Shown: positions 41,727 through 51,429, numbered from the stretch's first letter. The stretch is DNA of 64,000 bases from Pseudalkalibacillus salsuginis (GCF_021646685.1 NZ_JAKJHW010000003.1:310001-374000); one strand, 5' to 3'. Notes: generated by a model from the letters alone, not told the origin. Numbers and translations are program-made.

Positions 41727-41739
41727 CTTTTAGGCTCCT

Positions 41740-42195
41740 ATCATCGGATTTTTCGTTCGACGTATTTCACCTTTTTCAAAAGCTCTGTTATTTTTACTTG
41801 TTGCTTTTCACGAAATCAACTCTCTTTCCGCGGGCGATCCGAAAGCTTTTCCCGTAGGAGTGTTGCAAATTTCGCTTTAAGCAATCAATCTGGAAAAATC
41901 AACATTTGAAATTAAGAAAGCTTTTTAAAAAAACCTATGACCCTTATGTAAGAATCTATGTATACATCATATCATTTTTCCCGTTCTTATCGGTTTTAAA
42001 CATTCAATTCTTTGGAGGAATGATAAAATGCACGGAGCACCAACTATCGATGAATTCGCTGAATATTGATAAATGGTTTATAGCAGGATTGAAAGGGAAA
42101 CAGAATACTAGAGACGGGCTTAAAGTAAGCGGTTAATTTTCAACATGATGATCGCTTGCTCTGTTTGTTGATTGTAAAATAAGGAGGGCTCAACC
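41740..42195. other. Gap between clpP promoter and formate dehydrogenase
   Basis: No solid gene. An open frame at 41906-42136 has no SD. A 13-codon frame at 42028-42069 (MHGAPTIDEFAEY) is preceded by GGAGGAATGATAAA, a good SD, and could be a leader peptide or a remnant; I cannot decide. Confidence 0.3.
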
Positions 42196-45153
42196 TTGTC
42201 TGGGGAAATGGTTCGAGTAATTGTAAATGGGACTGAGTATCAGGCGTCAGAAGGGCAGAATATACTACAATTCTTAAATGCGGAAGATGTAAATGTACCG
42301 GCCATCTGTTTCCATGAAAGCCTTGGACCGATCGAGAGTTGTGATACGTGCATTGTAGAAGTGGATGGAGAACTGCAACGGGCTTGTGGGATGGAGCTTG
42401 AAGCAGATATGGAGATCAACACACAGCATGAAGATGTACATAAAGCACAGGATCTAGCGATGGATCAGATATTGCACAAGCATGAATTGTATTGTACGGT
42501 TTGTGATTACAATAATGGTCGATGCGCTATCCATAACACGGTGGCTGAGATGCAGAAGGAACACCAACAGATTGCTTTTAAAGAAAAGGGGTACAACATC
42601 GATGATTCAGGTTCGTTTTACCGATATGATCCGAACCAATGCATTTTATGCGGTCGTTGTGTCGAGGTTTGCCAGGATGTCGAGGTCAATGAGACGCTGA
42701 CAATCGATTGGGAAAGGAAACAGCCGCGTGTCCTCTGGGATAACGATGTACCGATTGATGAGTCTTCTTGTGTCAATTGCGGTCAGTGTGTAACCGTTTG
42801 TCCGTGTAACGCGCTTATGGAAAAGTCCATGATCAAGGAAGCAGGGTATCTGACAGATGTTGAACAGGGGACTTTGAGGTCGATGATTGATTTCACAAAA
42901 AACGTTGAGTCTGGATTCGGGCCGTTGTTTGCGATTTCAGACACTGAAGCGGAAATGCGTGAAGATCGTATTGAGAAAACGAAAACGGTTTGTACGTATT
43001 GTGGGGTAGGCTGCAGTTTCGATGTATGGACGAAGGGCCGCCATATTTTGAAAGTCCAGCCTCAGCCTGAAGCACCAGCCAACGGGATTTCGACTTGTGT
43101 AAAGGGGAAGTTCGGCTGGGACTATGTGAATAGTGAAGAGCGGTTGACAAAACCTCTTATTCGACATGGGGATACATTCAAGGAAGCGGAATGGGATGAG
43201 GCGATTTCATATGTCGGAAAAAGATTGAAAGAAATCCATGCGGAAAGCGGACCGGATGCTCTCGGATTCATCGCCTCCTCCAAAGCTACGAATGAAGAGT
43301 CCTACTTGGTTCAGAAGCTAGCCCGGCAGGTTTTTGGAACGAACAATGTCGATAACTGTTCAAGATACTGTCAGTCTCCGGCAACGAAAGGTCTGTTCCG
43401 GACAGTCGGTTATGGCGGGGATTCGGGCTCGATCGACGATATTGCGACAGCAGACCTTGTCATTACAATCGGTTCGAATACTGCGGAATCGCATCCTGTT
43501 TTGGCTTCAAGGATCAAAAAAGCACAAAAGCTGTTCGGACAGAGGGTAATCGTTGCTGATATCCGTGAACATGAGATGGCTGAACGTGCGGATCTGTTCA
43601 TAAGTCCGAGACCAGGTTCAGACCTTGTCTGGCTGTCAGCAGTAACGAACTATATCATCAAACAAGGCTGGCATGACGAGAAATTTTTAAAGAACCGAGT
43701 AATTAATGTTGAAGAATACTTTGAAAAGATCAAGAAGTTTACGCTTGATTATGCTGAAGAAGTAACAGGCCTTTCGAAAGAGACGATGGTCAATATTGCA
43801 GAGGAAATCCATAGATCTGGATCGACGGTGATTTGCTGGGCGATGGGTGTTACGCAGCAAAAAGGCGGAAGCGATACGAGCACTGCGATTTCGAACCTGC
43901 TGATCGTAACAGGCAACTACGGTCGTCATGGGACAGGGGCTTATCCGCTTAGGGGGCACAACAATGTACAAGGGTGCAGTGACTTCGGCAGCATGCCAAA
44001 CACATTCCCTGGATACCAGGATGTCCAGAATGATGAGATCCGCAAAAAGTTTGAAGAGGCATGGAAAGTTGATTTGCCAGGTGAGCCTGGTCTGACCAAC
44101 CATGGGATGGTCGATGCCATTCATGATGGATCCTTACGTGCCCTTTACCTTCAGGGCGAGGATATGGGAATCGTGGATGCGAATGCCAATTACGTCCAGC
44201 GCGGTTTTGAACAGCTTGATTTCTTTGTCGTACAGGATTTGTTTTTATCAAGGACTTCAGAGTTTGCGGATGTGATTTTACCGGCAGTACCGAGTCTTGA
44301 GAAAGAAGGGACATTCGTGAATACGGAACGGCGTATCCAGCGGATCTATCCGGCTCTTCCTACACTTGGTGATGCAAAGCCTGACTGGGAAATTACGCAA
44401 ATGGTCGCGAATGAACTTGAAGCGGGATGGAATTATCAAGGCCCCGCTCAAATCATGGATGAAATCGCTAAGCTGACACCATTGTTTGCAGGTGTATCCT
44501 ACGAACGTTTGGAAGGTTATAAAAGCCTTCTCTGGCCTGTTGATGAAGAAGGAGTTGACATGCCGATGCTTTATGAAGAGGAATTTCATTTTAATGACGG
44601 AAAAGCCAGATTGTTTTATGTCGATTGGACAGAGCCGACAGGTACTAATGAAGAGTACGACCTTCATGTCAACAGCGGACGGTTGCTGGAGCATTTCCAT
44701 GAGGGGAATATGACCTACAAGTCAGAAGGGATCACCCGGAAAACCCCTTTCTGTTTTATTGAGGTATCTCCTGAGCTGGCAAAAGACCGTGGTCTGAAAG
44801 ACGGTTCTACAGTAAGACTGACATCACGGACAGGCTCGGTCAAAGGCAGGGTCGTGGTTACAGAAAGAGTGAAGGGGAAAGAGCTGTACATTCCCTTGAA
44901 TGATAATGGGGATCTAGCTGTAAACAAGTTGACGTCGAGTGAAGTGGATAAAGATACCGATACCCCTGCATATAAAGATACAGCGGTGAAAATGGATTTG
45001 CTGAATTTCGAAGGTCAGAGTCCGCTTCCGCATAACAACCATCGTTTTGGTAACCGGCAGCCGCAGATCGGTATTAGAATCGGGGGAAAATGGAAGCGTG
45101 ATGATTATGTGTTCCCAGGGGATGTCGTACGAGAGAAGGATGTGAAAAGATAA
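42196..45153 (+). CDS. fdhF: Formate dehydrogenase alpha subunit (molybdopterin, Fe-S)
   Basis: The 985-residue protein resembles the Bacillus YrhE/YjgC formate dehydrogenases. In order come a 2Fe-2S ferredoxin domain (residues 1-80, [16 protein letters not shown]), a His-Cys3 4Fe-4S site ([15 protein letters not shown]) and two 4Fe-4S motifs ([22 protein letters not shown]). A further cluster CTYCGVGC opens the molybdopterin oxidoreductase domain. The Mo ligand is a cysteine in SRYCQSP, not selenocysteine. It should oxidise formate to CO2 in the cytosol. The TTG start has AAGGAGGG at ideal spacing. It overlaps the DUF1641 gene by 1 bp. Confidence 0.93.
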   Translation: MSGEMVRVIVNGTEYQASEGQNILQFLNAEDVNVPAICFHESLGPIESCDTCIVEVDGELQRACGMELEADMEINTQHEDVHKAQDLAMDQILHKHELYCTVCDYNNGRCAIHNTVAEMQKEHQQIAFKEKGYNIDDSGSFYRYDPNQCILCGRCVEVCQDVEVNETLTIDWERKQPRVLWDNDVPIDESSCVNCGQCVTVCPCNALMEKSMIKEAGYLTDVEQGTLRSMIDFTKNVESGFGPLFAISDTEAEMREDRIEKTKTVCTYCGVGCSFDVWTKGRHILKVQPQPEAPANGISTCVKGKFGWDYVNSEERLTKPLIRHGDTFKEAEWDEAISYVGKRLKEIHAESGPDALGFIASSKATNEESYLVQKLARQVFGTNNVDNCSRYCQSPATKGLFRTVGYGGDSGSIDDIATADLVITIGSNTAESHPVLASRIKKAQKLFGQRVIVADIREHEMAERADLFISPRPGSDLVWLSAVTNYIIKQGWHDEKFLKNRVINVEEYFEKIKKFTLDYAEEVTGLSKETMVNIAEEIHRSGSTVICWAMGVTQQKGGSDTSTAISNLLIVTGNYGRHGTGAYPLRGHNNVQGCSDFGSMPNTFPGYQDVQNDEIRKKFEEAWKVDLPGEPGLTNHGMVDAIHDGSLRALYLQGEDMGIVDANANYVQRGFEQLDFFVVQDLFLSRTSEFADVILPAVPSLEKEGTFVNTERRIQRIYPALPTLGDAKPDWEITQMVANELEAGWNYQGPAQIMDEIAKLTPLFAGVSYERLEGYKSLLWPVDEEGVDMPMLYEEEFHFNDGKARLFYVDWTEPTGTNEEYDLHVNSGRLLEHFHEGNMTYKSEGITRKTPFCFIEVSPELAKDRGLKDGSTVRLTSRTGSVKGRVVVTERVKGKELYIPLNDNGDLAVNKLTSSEVDKDTDTPAYKDTAVKMDLLNFEGQSPLPHNNHRFGNRQPQIGIRIGGKWKRDDYVFPGDVVREKDVKR

Positions 45154-45626
45154 TGGCTAAGGCTACCCGGAAAGTTGAACCTCTCGTTCCTTCCAAGGAC
45201 GAAGCCCGCGAAAAAGGGATTGAGGAGATCGAACAAGCATTGGCTGAACGGAAGGACGCGATCCTTGAGCTGATTGATCTAGTCGACAGGCTGCATGAAA
45301 GTGACCTGCTGCCATTCATAAGTGCATTGGTGAACCATAGGGACCAGGCGAGGTCTGCATTCTTCCGGGAAATCAACCGGCCTCATAATGCGAAGTTCGC
45401 TCGGAATGTCGTCGATTTCATCGGATTTTTGGGAACGATCGAATTCGAAAAGATGCAGCCATTCATGGAAAAAATCAACAGAGGTATATTAGAAGCAGAT
45501 ATCGAGGAAGAAAAAGATGACATGATCAGCATGCTTCAACTGATCAAATCGTTGAAAGACCCCGAGGTGAACCGCTCCATCCGCTCCATCCTCGCCTTCC
45601 TCAGAGGCATGGGCAAAGAAGAATAA
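45153..45626 (+). CDS. yrhD: DUF1641 protein, formate dehydrogenase partner
   Basis: This 157-residue soluble protein has the DUF1641 pattern (AILELIDLVDRLHESDLLPFI ... GRGILEADIEEEKDDMISMLQLIKSLKDPEVNRSI, shortened here in concept, with a helical C terminus RSILAFLRGMGKE). In Bacillus such genes stand directly downstream of formate dehydrogenase alpha subunits (yrhD with yrhE, yjgD with yjgC). The one-base overlap of stop and start codons here implies coupled translation. The biochemical role is not established; an accessory or electron-transfer role is inferred from linkage. Confidence 0.85.
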   Translation: MAKATRKVEPLVPSKDEAREKGIEEIEQALAERKDAILELIDLVDRLHESDLLPFISALVNHRDQARSAFFREINRPHNAKFARNVVDFIGFLGTIEFEKMQPFMEKINRGILEADIEEEKDDMISMLQLIKSLKDPEVNRSIRSILAFLRGMGKEE

Positions 45627-45629
45627 ATC

Positions 45630-45738
45630 GGTGCCAGGCACCATTTCAGAAGTGTTGGGGCGAAAGGGTTTTCAGGTGGTGCCTGACACCGATTCCAAAC
45701 ACATGCGTACCAAGGGTTTTCAAATGGTGCCTGGCACC
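45630..45738. repeat. GGTGCCAGGCACC repeat cluster, three copies
   Basis: Copies at 45630-45642 (GGTGCCAGGCACC), 45678-45690 (GGTGCCTGACACC) and 45726-45738 (GGTGCCTGGCACC), spaced 48 bp apart, each self-complementary. They begin four bases after the DUF1641 gene. AAGGGTTTTCA precedes the second and third copies. Confidence 0.7.
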
Positions 45739-45759
45739 TAAACAAATAAAAACACTTAA

Positions 45760-45815
45760 AAAAAGCTGCCCGGTAAACATCTTCTTAAGATGATTAAGGC
45801 AGCTTTCTTCTTTAT
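45760..45815. terminator. Terminator between the formate dehydrogenase and LCP genes
   Basis: AAAGCTGCC pairs with GGCAGCTTT, with an inner CATCTTCTTAAGATG hairpin, followed by TCTTCTTT on the plus strand. On the minus strand TTTTTTTAAGTGTTTTT follows, so it can serve both converging transcripts. Confidence 0.75.
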
Positions 45816-45845
45816 AACCGAAACTCTGGCTCAGCATCTGTTGAT

Positions 45846-45867
45846 CAGGGCGTTTGCGCTTTTCTTA
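45846..45867. repeat. Right-end fragment of the composite element
   Basis: CAGGGCGTTTGCGCTTTTCT-TA is the same as the right terminus of the elements at 31658, 36075 and 40615. Its last three bases are the reverse complement of the LCP gene stop codon. Confidence 0.6.
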
Positions 45868-46857
45868 TGATTCGGGTTCTTCATCATCGGATTGAGTTGT
45901 CATGTTCGAGGAATTAGGGTCTAATCCCAGGAATTCTTGCAAGGCTTGTTTGTTGGCTTCTATATCCATTTCAAGCACTTGACCGATACCCTGATAAGTT
46001 GGATCATTCCACGTGTTATCGACCGGGATTTTCATCGTCTCGATCTCACTCTTATTCAACATGACATCTTTTGCAAGGCCGATTGCGGTCAACATCTTCA
46101 TATTCGTATCAATGTAAGGTTGGATCGTCCCCATGACCTTTGGAAGCTTGGAGATCCCATAAAGGCTTGTGAACTCATCTTTCACCGCTGAAATCACTTT
46201 TTGCTGACGTCTTACCCGGCCAAAGTCTCCTTCTGCATCATGCCGGAACCTTGCATACCCGAGTAATTTCTTCCCATTCAGATTTTGGACACCAGGGTCA
46301 AGTGTAACACCGATATTCTGCGACATCCGTTTTTCGACATCCATTTCAATCCCATCTGGTGCGATTGTATCTACTACATCCTCAAACCCTTTGAAATCGA
46401 CCAAAGCGTAGTAATGGATATCTATGCCGAAATTATGCTTGATCGTTTTTCGTAAAAGCTCAGGACCACCATGGAAAAAGGCAGTATTGATCTTATTTTT
46501 ACTATAACCCGGTATCTCGACATAAGAGTCCCGCATCAAAGAAACAAGTTTTGTCTCTTCCGTTTTTGTATCGTACTGTGCAATCATGATCGTATCCGTT
46601 CTCGAGTCCTCTTCTCCTCGAGCGTCGACACCTAATAAAAGCACATTATATTTCCCCTCGATTTTTTCCTCTGGGGCATTGAATTCATAATCACTTTCCA
46701 TTTCTGCAGAAGGATCTGCTTGTTGCAGGCCTTGATAGTATTGGATCGCTGCATATCCAGCCACTGCGAAAAAAAGGAGTACCAATACCAACAAAGTCCT
46801 TTTCAGAAAACTTCCCTTCTTGCTTTTTTTCTTTTTTTGCTCCATCCGAGAAGCCAT
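45865..46857 (-). CDS. LCP (LytR-CpsA-Psr) family cell-wall ligase
   Basis: LCP proteins attach teichoic acids or other glycopolymers to peptidoglycan on the outer face of the membrane. The product has a basic N terminus, one membrane helix (about residues 19-38) and an extracellular LCP domain (NVLLLGVDARGEEDSRTDT, VSLMRDSYVEIPGY, KINTAFFHGGPELL, LDPGVQNLNGKKLLGYARFRH, GDFGRVRRQQKVI). An open frame begins at 46932. The ATG at 46857 (330 residues) is preferred for its GGTGGTGA site. The Bacillus relatives are TagT, TagU and TagV; I cannot say which. Confidence 0.9.
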   Translation of the reverse strand: MASRMEQKKKKSKKGSFLKRTLLVLVLLFFAVAGYAAIQYYQGLQQADPSAEMESDYEFNAPEEKIEGKYNVLLLGVDARGEEDSRTDTIMIAQYDTKTEETKLVSLMRDSYVEIPGYSKNKINTAFFHGGPELLRKTIKHNFGIDIHYYALVDFKGFEDVVDTIAPDGIEMDVEKRMSQNIGVTLDPGVQNLNGKKLLGYARFRHDAEGDFGRVRRQQKVISAVKDEFTSLYGISKLPKVMGTIQPYIDTNMKMLTAIGLAKDVMLNKSEIETMKIPVDNTWNDPTYQGIGQVLEMDIEANKQALQEFLGLDPNSSNMTTQSDDEEPES

Positions 46858-46869
46858 ATCTATATTCAC

Positions 46870-47240
46870 CACCATCATAAGTCGGTAATTATGAAGTTTT
46901 ATATTCTGCAAAATTATATCACATTTTGTCAAACCCTACACCGTAATGACAGGATTACCTTATAATACCTCTCATATATAGACGATTTAAAAGCATGAGA
47001 GTTTCAAAAGATCAAGAAATCATAGCCCGTGAAAATGTCGAATGGCTTGAACAGTTGGTATTCCTGACCTTCATAAAATAATTGTACATAAATACCTAGT
47101 TCTGTAGACCCTCTTATTGTCAAAGCGCGTTTAGATTTGTCGGATTCCTAGCTGTTCCTTCCTGTTTATTTTCATATTGAAGGTAATTTGTCAGTTTTAA
47201 TAGAAGGATGTATATATATTTCGATTTTCGAAAGGAAGGG
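46870..47240. other. Divergent promoter region between LCP gene and M14 genes
   Basis: About 370 bases with no gene. TTGACA occurs on the minus strand (about 46931) but no -10 is well placed relative to it. No repeat family recognised. Confidence 0.3.
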
Positions 47241-47247
47241 AAAAATA

Positions 47248-48291
47248 ATGATGAAAAAAACGATGAAAGTTTTGTCGAGTGTGGCGCTTAGTGCTGGGAT
47301 GCTTTTCAGCTTTCCTGTCGGTGATGCGTATGCAGTTGGAGAGGGTCCTAATTACAACGGAAATGAAACAATCAAAAATGAAAGACTCCACAATTATGAG
47401 GAAATGGTTGATTTCTTAGAGAAGCAGGATACGAAATCTGAAGCGTTGACTGTCGAATCGTATGGTAAGTCAGTTAAAAACAGAGACCTGTACCTGGCGA
47501 AATTCATCAGCAATCCTGATAATCCAACTATTTTATTTTTAACCCAACAGCATGGAAATGAAACCTTGATCACAGAAGGTGCATTGAAATTGATCCAGCA
47601 CCTGACATCGAACGGGAAGGATGTACAGCACATACTTGAGAACGTGAATGTGCTTGTTGCTCCTCGCCTGAATGTTGATGGCGCAGAAGGAGACGTCAAT
47701 TTTTCACTTGAAGATTATGTATCAGGGACCCACACGCGTTATAACGCGAATGAAGTGGACCTGAACCGTGATCATGTTGCAAAAGAACAGCCGGAAACTC
47801 AGGCGTTCCATGAAAATGTCCTGAAAAAATATCAACCTGATTACATGATTGATCTCCATCATCAGGGGACACAAACGACATTGGGAGATAGTGATGAACT
47901 TGTATCTGGATCGATCCTTTACCCTACGAATGAGAGTGTTTCACCTGAAGTGGTCGAGAATTCTAAAAAACTCGGCTCAGTAATCTATGAAGCAGTCGAA
48001 GCGAAGGGTTACGGAACATTGTCTAAGTATGTTGGTGGTACAGCTCCAACGATCGGCAGAAACGGAATTGCCATGGAATACGGGATTTCCACACTGTTAA
48101 TGGAAATGAGAGGGATGGCCGATCATTACTACGAGCCGTACGTGTTAGGTCAAAAGAGTAACGGATACTTAATCCAGCAAGCTGTAGTGGCTATGGAAGC
48201 ATCTTTGAAGGCAATTGCCGATGGTTCGATTGAAACAGCGGATACATCCTTCTGGGATACGTTGCCGGAAAGCGGTTGGAAAGGCGAATGA
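47248..48291 (+). CDS. Secreted M14-family zinc carboxypeptidase, first of a pair
   Basis: The 347-residue protein has a signal peptide ending near AYA (about residue 30) and a peptidase M14 domain. The zinc motif HxxE is HGNE in LTQQHGNETLITEG near residue 95, and the third ligand is in DLHHQG near 205. A late GISTLLMEMRG can supply the catalytic Glu. VDLNRDH resembles the substrate-binding Asn-Arg pair. It should trim peptides outside the cell. An open frame starts at 47188; the ATG at 47248 has AAGGAAGGG upstream. It is followed after 54 bp by a paralogue. Confidence 0.88.
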   Translation: MMKKTMKVLSSVALSAGMLFSFPVGDAYAVGEGPNYNGNETIKNERLHNYEEMVDFLEKQDTKSEALTVESYGKSVKNRDLYLAKFISNPDNPTILFLTQQHGNETLITEGALKLIQHLTSNGKDVQHILENVNVLVAPRLNVDGAEGDVNFSLEDYVSGTHTRYNANEVDLNRDHVAKEQPETQAFHENVLKKYQPDYMIDLHHQGTQTTLGDSDELVSGSILYPTNESVSPEVVENSKKLGSVIYEAVEAKGYGTLSKYVGGTAPTIGRNGIAMEYGISTLLMEMRGMADHYYEPYVLGQKSNGYLIQQAVVAMEASLKAIADGSIETADTSFWDTLPESGWKGE

Positions 48292-48345
48292 ACACTGCTT
48301 TCCAGATAAGAATGATTCCAGTTTGAAGTAGGAGGTTTTTATTAC

Positions 48346-49488
48346 GTGCAAAAATTGATGAAATTCATTACATTCCTGTCCATTGCCGGGGTTGTACTAG
48401 GGGCTAGCAGTGTTTATGCAGCGGGGAACACGAAGCCTGGCGGTCCATCGACAAACGGAAACGATAATATTAGCAGCATCATGACATATCAGGAGATGGT
48501 TGATCAGCTTTTCCATCTCGAAAAGAAAAGCAACGGAAAAATCGACGTATCTGCACTGGATGAATACGGGAAATCAGAGCAGGACCGAAGCATTTACGTT
48601 GCAAAAGTCGGTGAAGGGGACACGAAAGTCTGGATCCAAGCACAGATCCATGGCGATGAGAAATTGACGACAGAGGCTGTCATGCAACTTTTAAAAACGT
48701 TAGGAAGTTCAGGGAATCCGGACGTAAAGACGTTACTGGATGAACTTACTCTTTACGTGATCCCGATGTATAATCCTGATGGAAGTATCATGAATACGAG
48801 AGGAACACAACTGATGGATGAGAACGGTGACCCCGTTAGTGATTCGGCTTACGTCGATCTCAACCGGGATTGGAAGCTGGATGGCTTTGAAGCAAAGGAG
48901 TCTGAAGTCGTTTATTCCTATTGGACAGATGTTAAGCCGGATTTCGCGATTGATCTACACCATCAAGGCTTTAAGACTGTTTTTGGAACAAATGAATCAA
49001 CCAGTTTTTCACTTGGTATTTCTCTAGCACCAGATGGACCGACGCTCCCTGGGTTGCAAGACGGTTACTATAACAAGGTCACAAAACAGATGCAAGCCTA
49101 TGTGTATGACAGGCTTACCCGCTATGGATACACGCACATCGATCAATATCAGGTCGGTGGTGACGATGCAAAATATTATATAGACATCAAAGGCGGAGTT
49201 GTTTCGGCCATGATGCTTGGTCTGAATTACAATAATTTGAATCCTGATGGCCATAGCAACCCTGCGATCTTTTTTGAAACGAAAGGGAATACACGAGAAG
49301 GGAACCTAGGTCAGAAATCAAACGGATATTTGACTAAGCAAAACTACTTGGCGTTAAATGAATTGTTGAAAGGCATCGCTTCGAACGAGATCCATGAAGT
49401 CGATCCGGATCATTGGAATGATATTCCTGCTTATCCTGTGGACGGATACTTGACAGATTATGCAGGGATAGTACCAGTTGTAAATTGA
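48346..49488 (+). CDS. Secreted M14-family zinc carboxypeptidase, second of a pair
   Basis: The 380-residue protein is a diverged paralogue of the preceding gene. It starts at a GTG with TAGGAGG ten bases upstream and has a signal peptide (cleavage near VYA). HGDE in QAQIHGDEKLTTEA is the HxxE zinc site, DLHHQG gives the third His ligand, YVDLNRDWK the binding Asn-Arg, and IFFETKGNT the candidate catalytic Glu. The shared HNYEEMVDFL / MTYQEMVDQL start of the mature domain supports duplication. Substrate unknown. Confidence 0.88.
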   Translation: MQKLMKFITFLSIAGVVLGASSVYAAGNTKPGGPSTNGNDNISSIMTYQEMVDQLFHLEKKSNGKIDVSALDEYGKSEQDRSIYVAKVGEGDTKVWIQAQIHGDEKLTTEAVMQLLKTLGSSGNPDVKTLLDELTLYVIPMYNPDGSIMNTRGTQLMDENGDPVSDSAYVDLNRDWKLDGFEAKESEVVYSYWTDVKPDFAIDLHHQGFKTVFGTNESTSFSLGISLAPDGPTLPGLQDGYYNKVTKQMQAYVYDRLTRYGYTHIDQYQVGGDDAKYYIDIKGGVVSAMMLGLNYNNLNPDGHSNPAIFFETKGNTREGNLGQKSNGYLTKQNYLALNELLKGIASNEIHEVDPDHWNDIPAYPVDGYLTDYAGIVPVVN

Positions 49489-49527
49489 CAATAAAGTTAT
49501 TGAATTTTCAAAACCTCTGACACACAT

Positions 49528-49555
49528 AACCCCGTTCTAAATTTAGGACGGGGTT
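49528..49555 (+). terminator. Probable terminator of the M14 pair
   Basis: AACCCCGTTCT pairs with AGGACGGGGTT around AAATTT. The following bases are A-rich, not a T-run, so termination efficiency on the plus strand is uncertain. Confidence 0.5.
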
Positions 49556-49761
49556 AAAATATAGTTATTTAATTTTTGATGTAAGAAACTTTACTATACT
49601 TAAAAATATAACAATCAAGTCGTTAAAATTTATATGTTACTCCATAATACTGCCACGTTAGTTGAAGAACAATAGCTTATTCCAGTAAAGAACTTTTCAT
49701 ACGAAACACTTGTTCCTTTTTTAGGTGACAACTGGTCATCGCGTTATTTAACACGATGAAA

Positions 49762-50301
49762 TTAATGGACAAGCACACTCATGGAAGTTTGGATGTGTTC
49801 CGCATACTTTTTAGCCTCTTGCTCAAGATATTCACCCGTGCCTTCGTTTGCATTATAGGTGATAAATGCGGGAAGATAGGTGCCGTTGCATCTGGTGAGG
49901 GTACTTTGTATCGGTCTTAATAATTCGCTGATCGTGAACCAGTTGTAAGCCCCCGAACGGTATTGCCTTTCCGTACCGCCTGTCGTCGTTACGACCATAA
50001 ACTCTTTACCTTTCAAATGATCGCCTCCGGGTCCAAAAGCCCAGCCGAACGTCAATACATCATCGAACCACTTTTTTAAAAGAGGAGGGCAGCTATACCA
50101 ATAAAAGGGGAACTGAAACACAACCCGGTCATATTGCAGTAGCAATTGTTGCTCCCTCTCCACATTGATACTCCAATTGGGGTATTCCTGATAGAGGTCG
50201 CGAAAATAGATGTCATTGTGATCTTTCAGCTCTCGTGCCAAAGCCTTATTGGCCCGGGAATTATTTAGATTGGGATGTGCAGCGATAACCATAATGTTCA
50301 T
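49762..50301 (-). CDS. ywrO: NAD(P)H quinone oxidoreductase, YwrO-like flavodoxin fold
   Basis: The 179-residue protein has the flavodoxin-like NQO1/MdaB fold: MVIAAHPNLNNSRANKAL at the FMN/FAD-binding N terminus, FQFPFYWYSCPPLLKKWFDDVLTFGWAFG, and VVTTTGGTERQY. It closely follows the pattern of B. subtilis YwrO. Such enzymes reduce quinones or related electrophiles by two electrons. A frame begins at 50310. The ATG at 50301 is chosen because AAAGG is nine bases away. It is transcribed divergently from an HxlR regulator, which probably controls it. Confidence 0.87.
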   Translation of the reverse strand: MNIMVIAAHPNLNNSRANKALARELKDHNDIYFRDLYQEYPNWSINVEREQQLLLQYDRVVFQFPFYWYSCPPLLKKWFDDVLTFGWAFGPGGDHLKGKEFMVVTTTGGTERQYRSGAYNWFTISELLRPIQSTLTRCNGTYLPAFITYNANEGTGEYLEQEAKKYAEHIQTSMSVLVH

Positions 50302-50442
50302 AACGATCATCCTTTCTTTATTTTTCGTAGTATCGCGATCTACACCCCTATTATTATGCGGAAATTCATTTTTGCAAAGTACGCTTTTTTTTCAGACTAA
50401 GTCCTGTGAAACGTACCGTAGACGGCGCCTGATGTCGGTAGG

Positions 50443-50484
50443 TAGTACGGTAAACCGTACTAAGTATGATAAATCATCGTACTG
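50443..50484. promoter_or_regulatory. Paired palindromic operator between ywrO-like gene and hxlR
   Basis: TAGTACGG-TAAA-CCGTACTA (50443-50462) is a perfect inverted repeat. A second, imperfect one, AGTATGAT-AA-ATCATCGTACT, follows at once to 50483. The arms share the AGTA...TACT ends, consistent with two sites for one dimeric HxlR/DUF24 regulator. Confidence 0.7.
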
Positions 50485-50554
50485 TTTTCATTCTTGATAC
50501 TTTGTTAAAATTACAACTAACAAGGTAAAGATCATGTGATCGGGAGATGGTAAG

Positions 50555-50920
50555 ATGCGAGAGGAAATTCATGATTCTAATAACACACAGGGGATATTGG
50601 CCACTCTGCAGGTGATCGGAGGAAAATGGAAGCCACTCATTTTGTTTATTTTACTAAATCAAGGCACAAAGCGGTTCGGGGAATTGAGACGTCTGCTCCC
50701 GAATGTCACGCAAGGAATGCTTACCAATCAGCTTCGTGAAATGGAACGGGACGGACTCATCGAACGCCGAGTATATCCAGAGATTCCGCCCAAAGTTGAA
50801 TATTTTTTGTCCGATCACGGAAGAACGCTAAGTTCGGTTTTGACCGACATGTGCGGGTGGGGATTTAAGCATATCGAATTTATGAAGAATGCGAATGGAG
50901 ACAATGCGAACACCCTTTGA
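50555..50920 (+). CDS. HxlR (DUF24) family transcriptional regulator
   Basis: The 121-residue protein is a winged-helix HxlR regulator ([57 protein letters not shown]). Known Bacillus members YodB, CatR and HypR sense quinones or disulfide stress with an N-terminal cysteine. This protein has no such cysteine; its only Cys is at 100. The start has GGGAGATGG upstream. Divergent placement from the quinone reductase and the palindromes between them suggest local autoregulation and control of ywrO. It is followed by a terminator. Confidence 0.9.
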   Translation: MREEIHDSNNTQGILATLQVIGGKWKPLILFILLNQGTKRFGELRRLLPNVTQGMLTNQLREMERDGLIERRVYPEIPPKVEYFLSDHGRTLSSVLTDMCGWGFKHIEFMKNANGDNANTL

Positions 50921-50927
50921 CCTCAAT

Positions 50928-50959
50928 GAAAAAAGACTCTGGCAAAGGTGCCTTTTTTC
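50928..50959 (+). terminator. Intrinsic terminator of hxlR
   Basis: GAAAAAAG pairs with CTTTTTTC, with an inner GGC/GCC stem and an embedded TTTTTT. Confidence 0.8.
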
Positions 50960-51429
50960 GTTCCTGTACATACCATTCCATTTCGAACATACATGTACTT
51001 TTTTATCGGAACGCGGCGTAACTTCCGTCCTAAAAGCTGTTGATTAAAATAAAGTTGTAAACTTCCGAAGATTTATGCAACCTCTAATTCAATTAAATGG
51101 CCCGATTATTGAATAGCATGACTGGCTTTTTTTAAAAACGACTTTATTGTAAATGAACAACTTTATTGTTACTTAACACCAATCCAATAAAGTGGATGAG
51201 GGACCTGAAGGCTGGAATCCAGCTTTTGAGGTCCCTTTTTACGGTAGGAAAATGGAGGGTTTTGGGTGGTGGTAGATGTCTAGATTCATTTGTTGTCTCA
51301 GAAGAACGCTCTGAGTTACTTGTAACCGCAGAAAATTGAGATATTTACCAAAATTCACTCCCTTTCTGCGGGCTTAAGAAAAACGAAAGCGACCCGTATA
51401 GTCACGTAGGTCACTAGAAGATTGAGCCA
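50960..51429. other. Gap with an orphan terminator; possible small RNA
   Basis: No protein gene seen. AACTTTATTGT-like segments recur at about 51142-51172. The strong terminator at 51200-51250 lies about 280 bp after hxlR, which already has its own. Something may therefore be transcribed within 50960-51250. Confidence 0.3.
51200..51250 (+). terminator. Strong orphan intrinsic terminator
   Basis: GGGACCT pairs with AGGTCCC, with an inner GGCTGG/CCAGCT stem, and is followed by TTTTT. No gene ends just before it on the plus strand. Confidence 0.75.

Noticed and set aside
45630-45738. Sigma-54 promoter elements in the GGTGCCTGGCACC repeats
   Set aside because: TGGCAC occurs, but no TTGC stands at the required distance, and the copies are spread as intergenic repeats.
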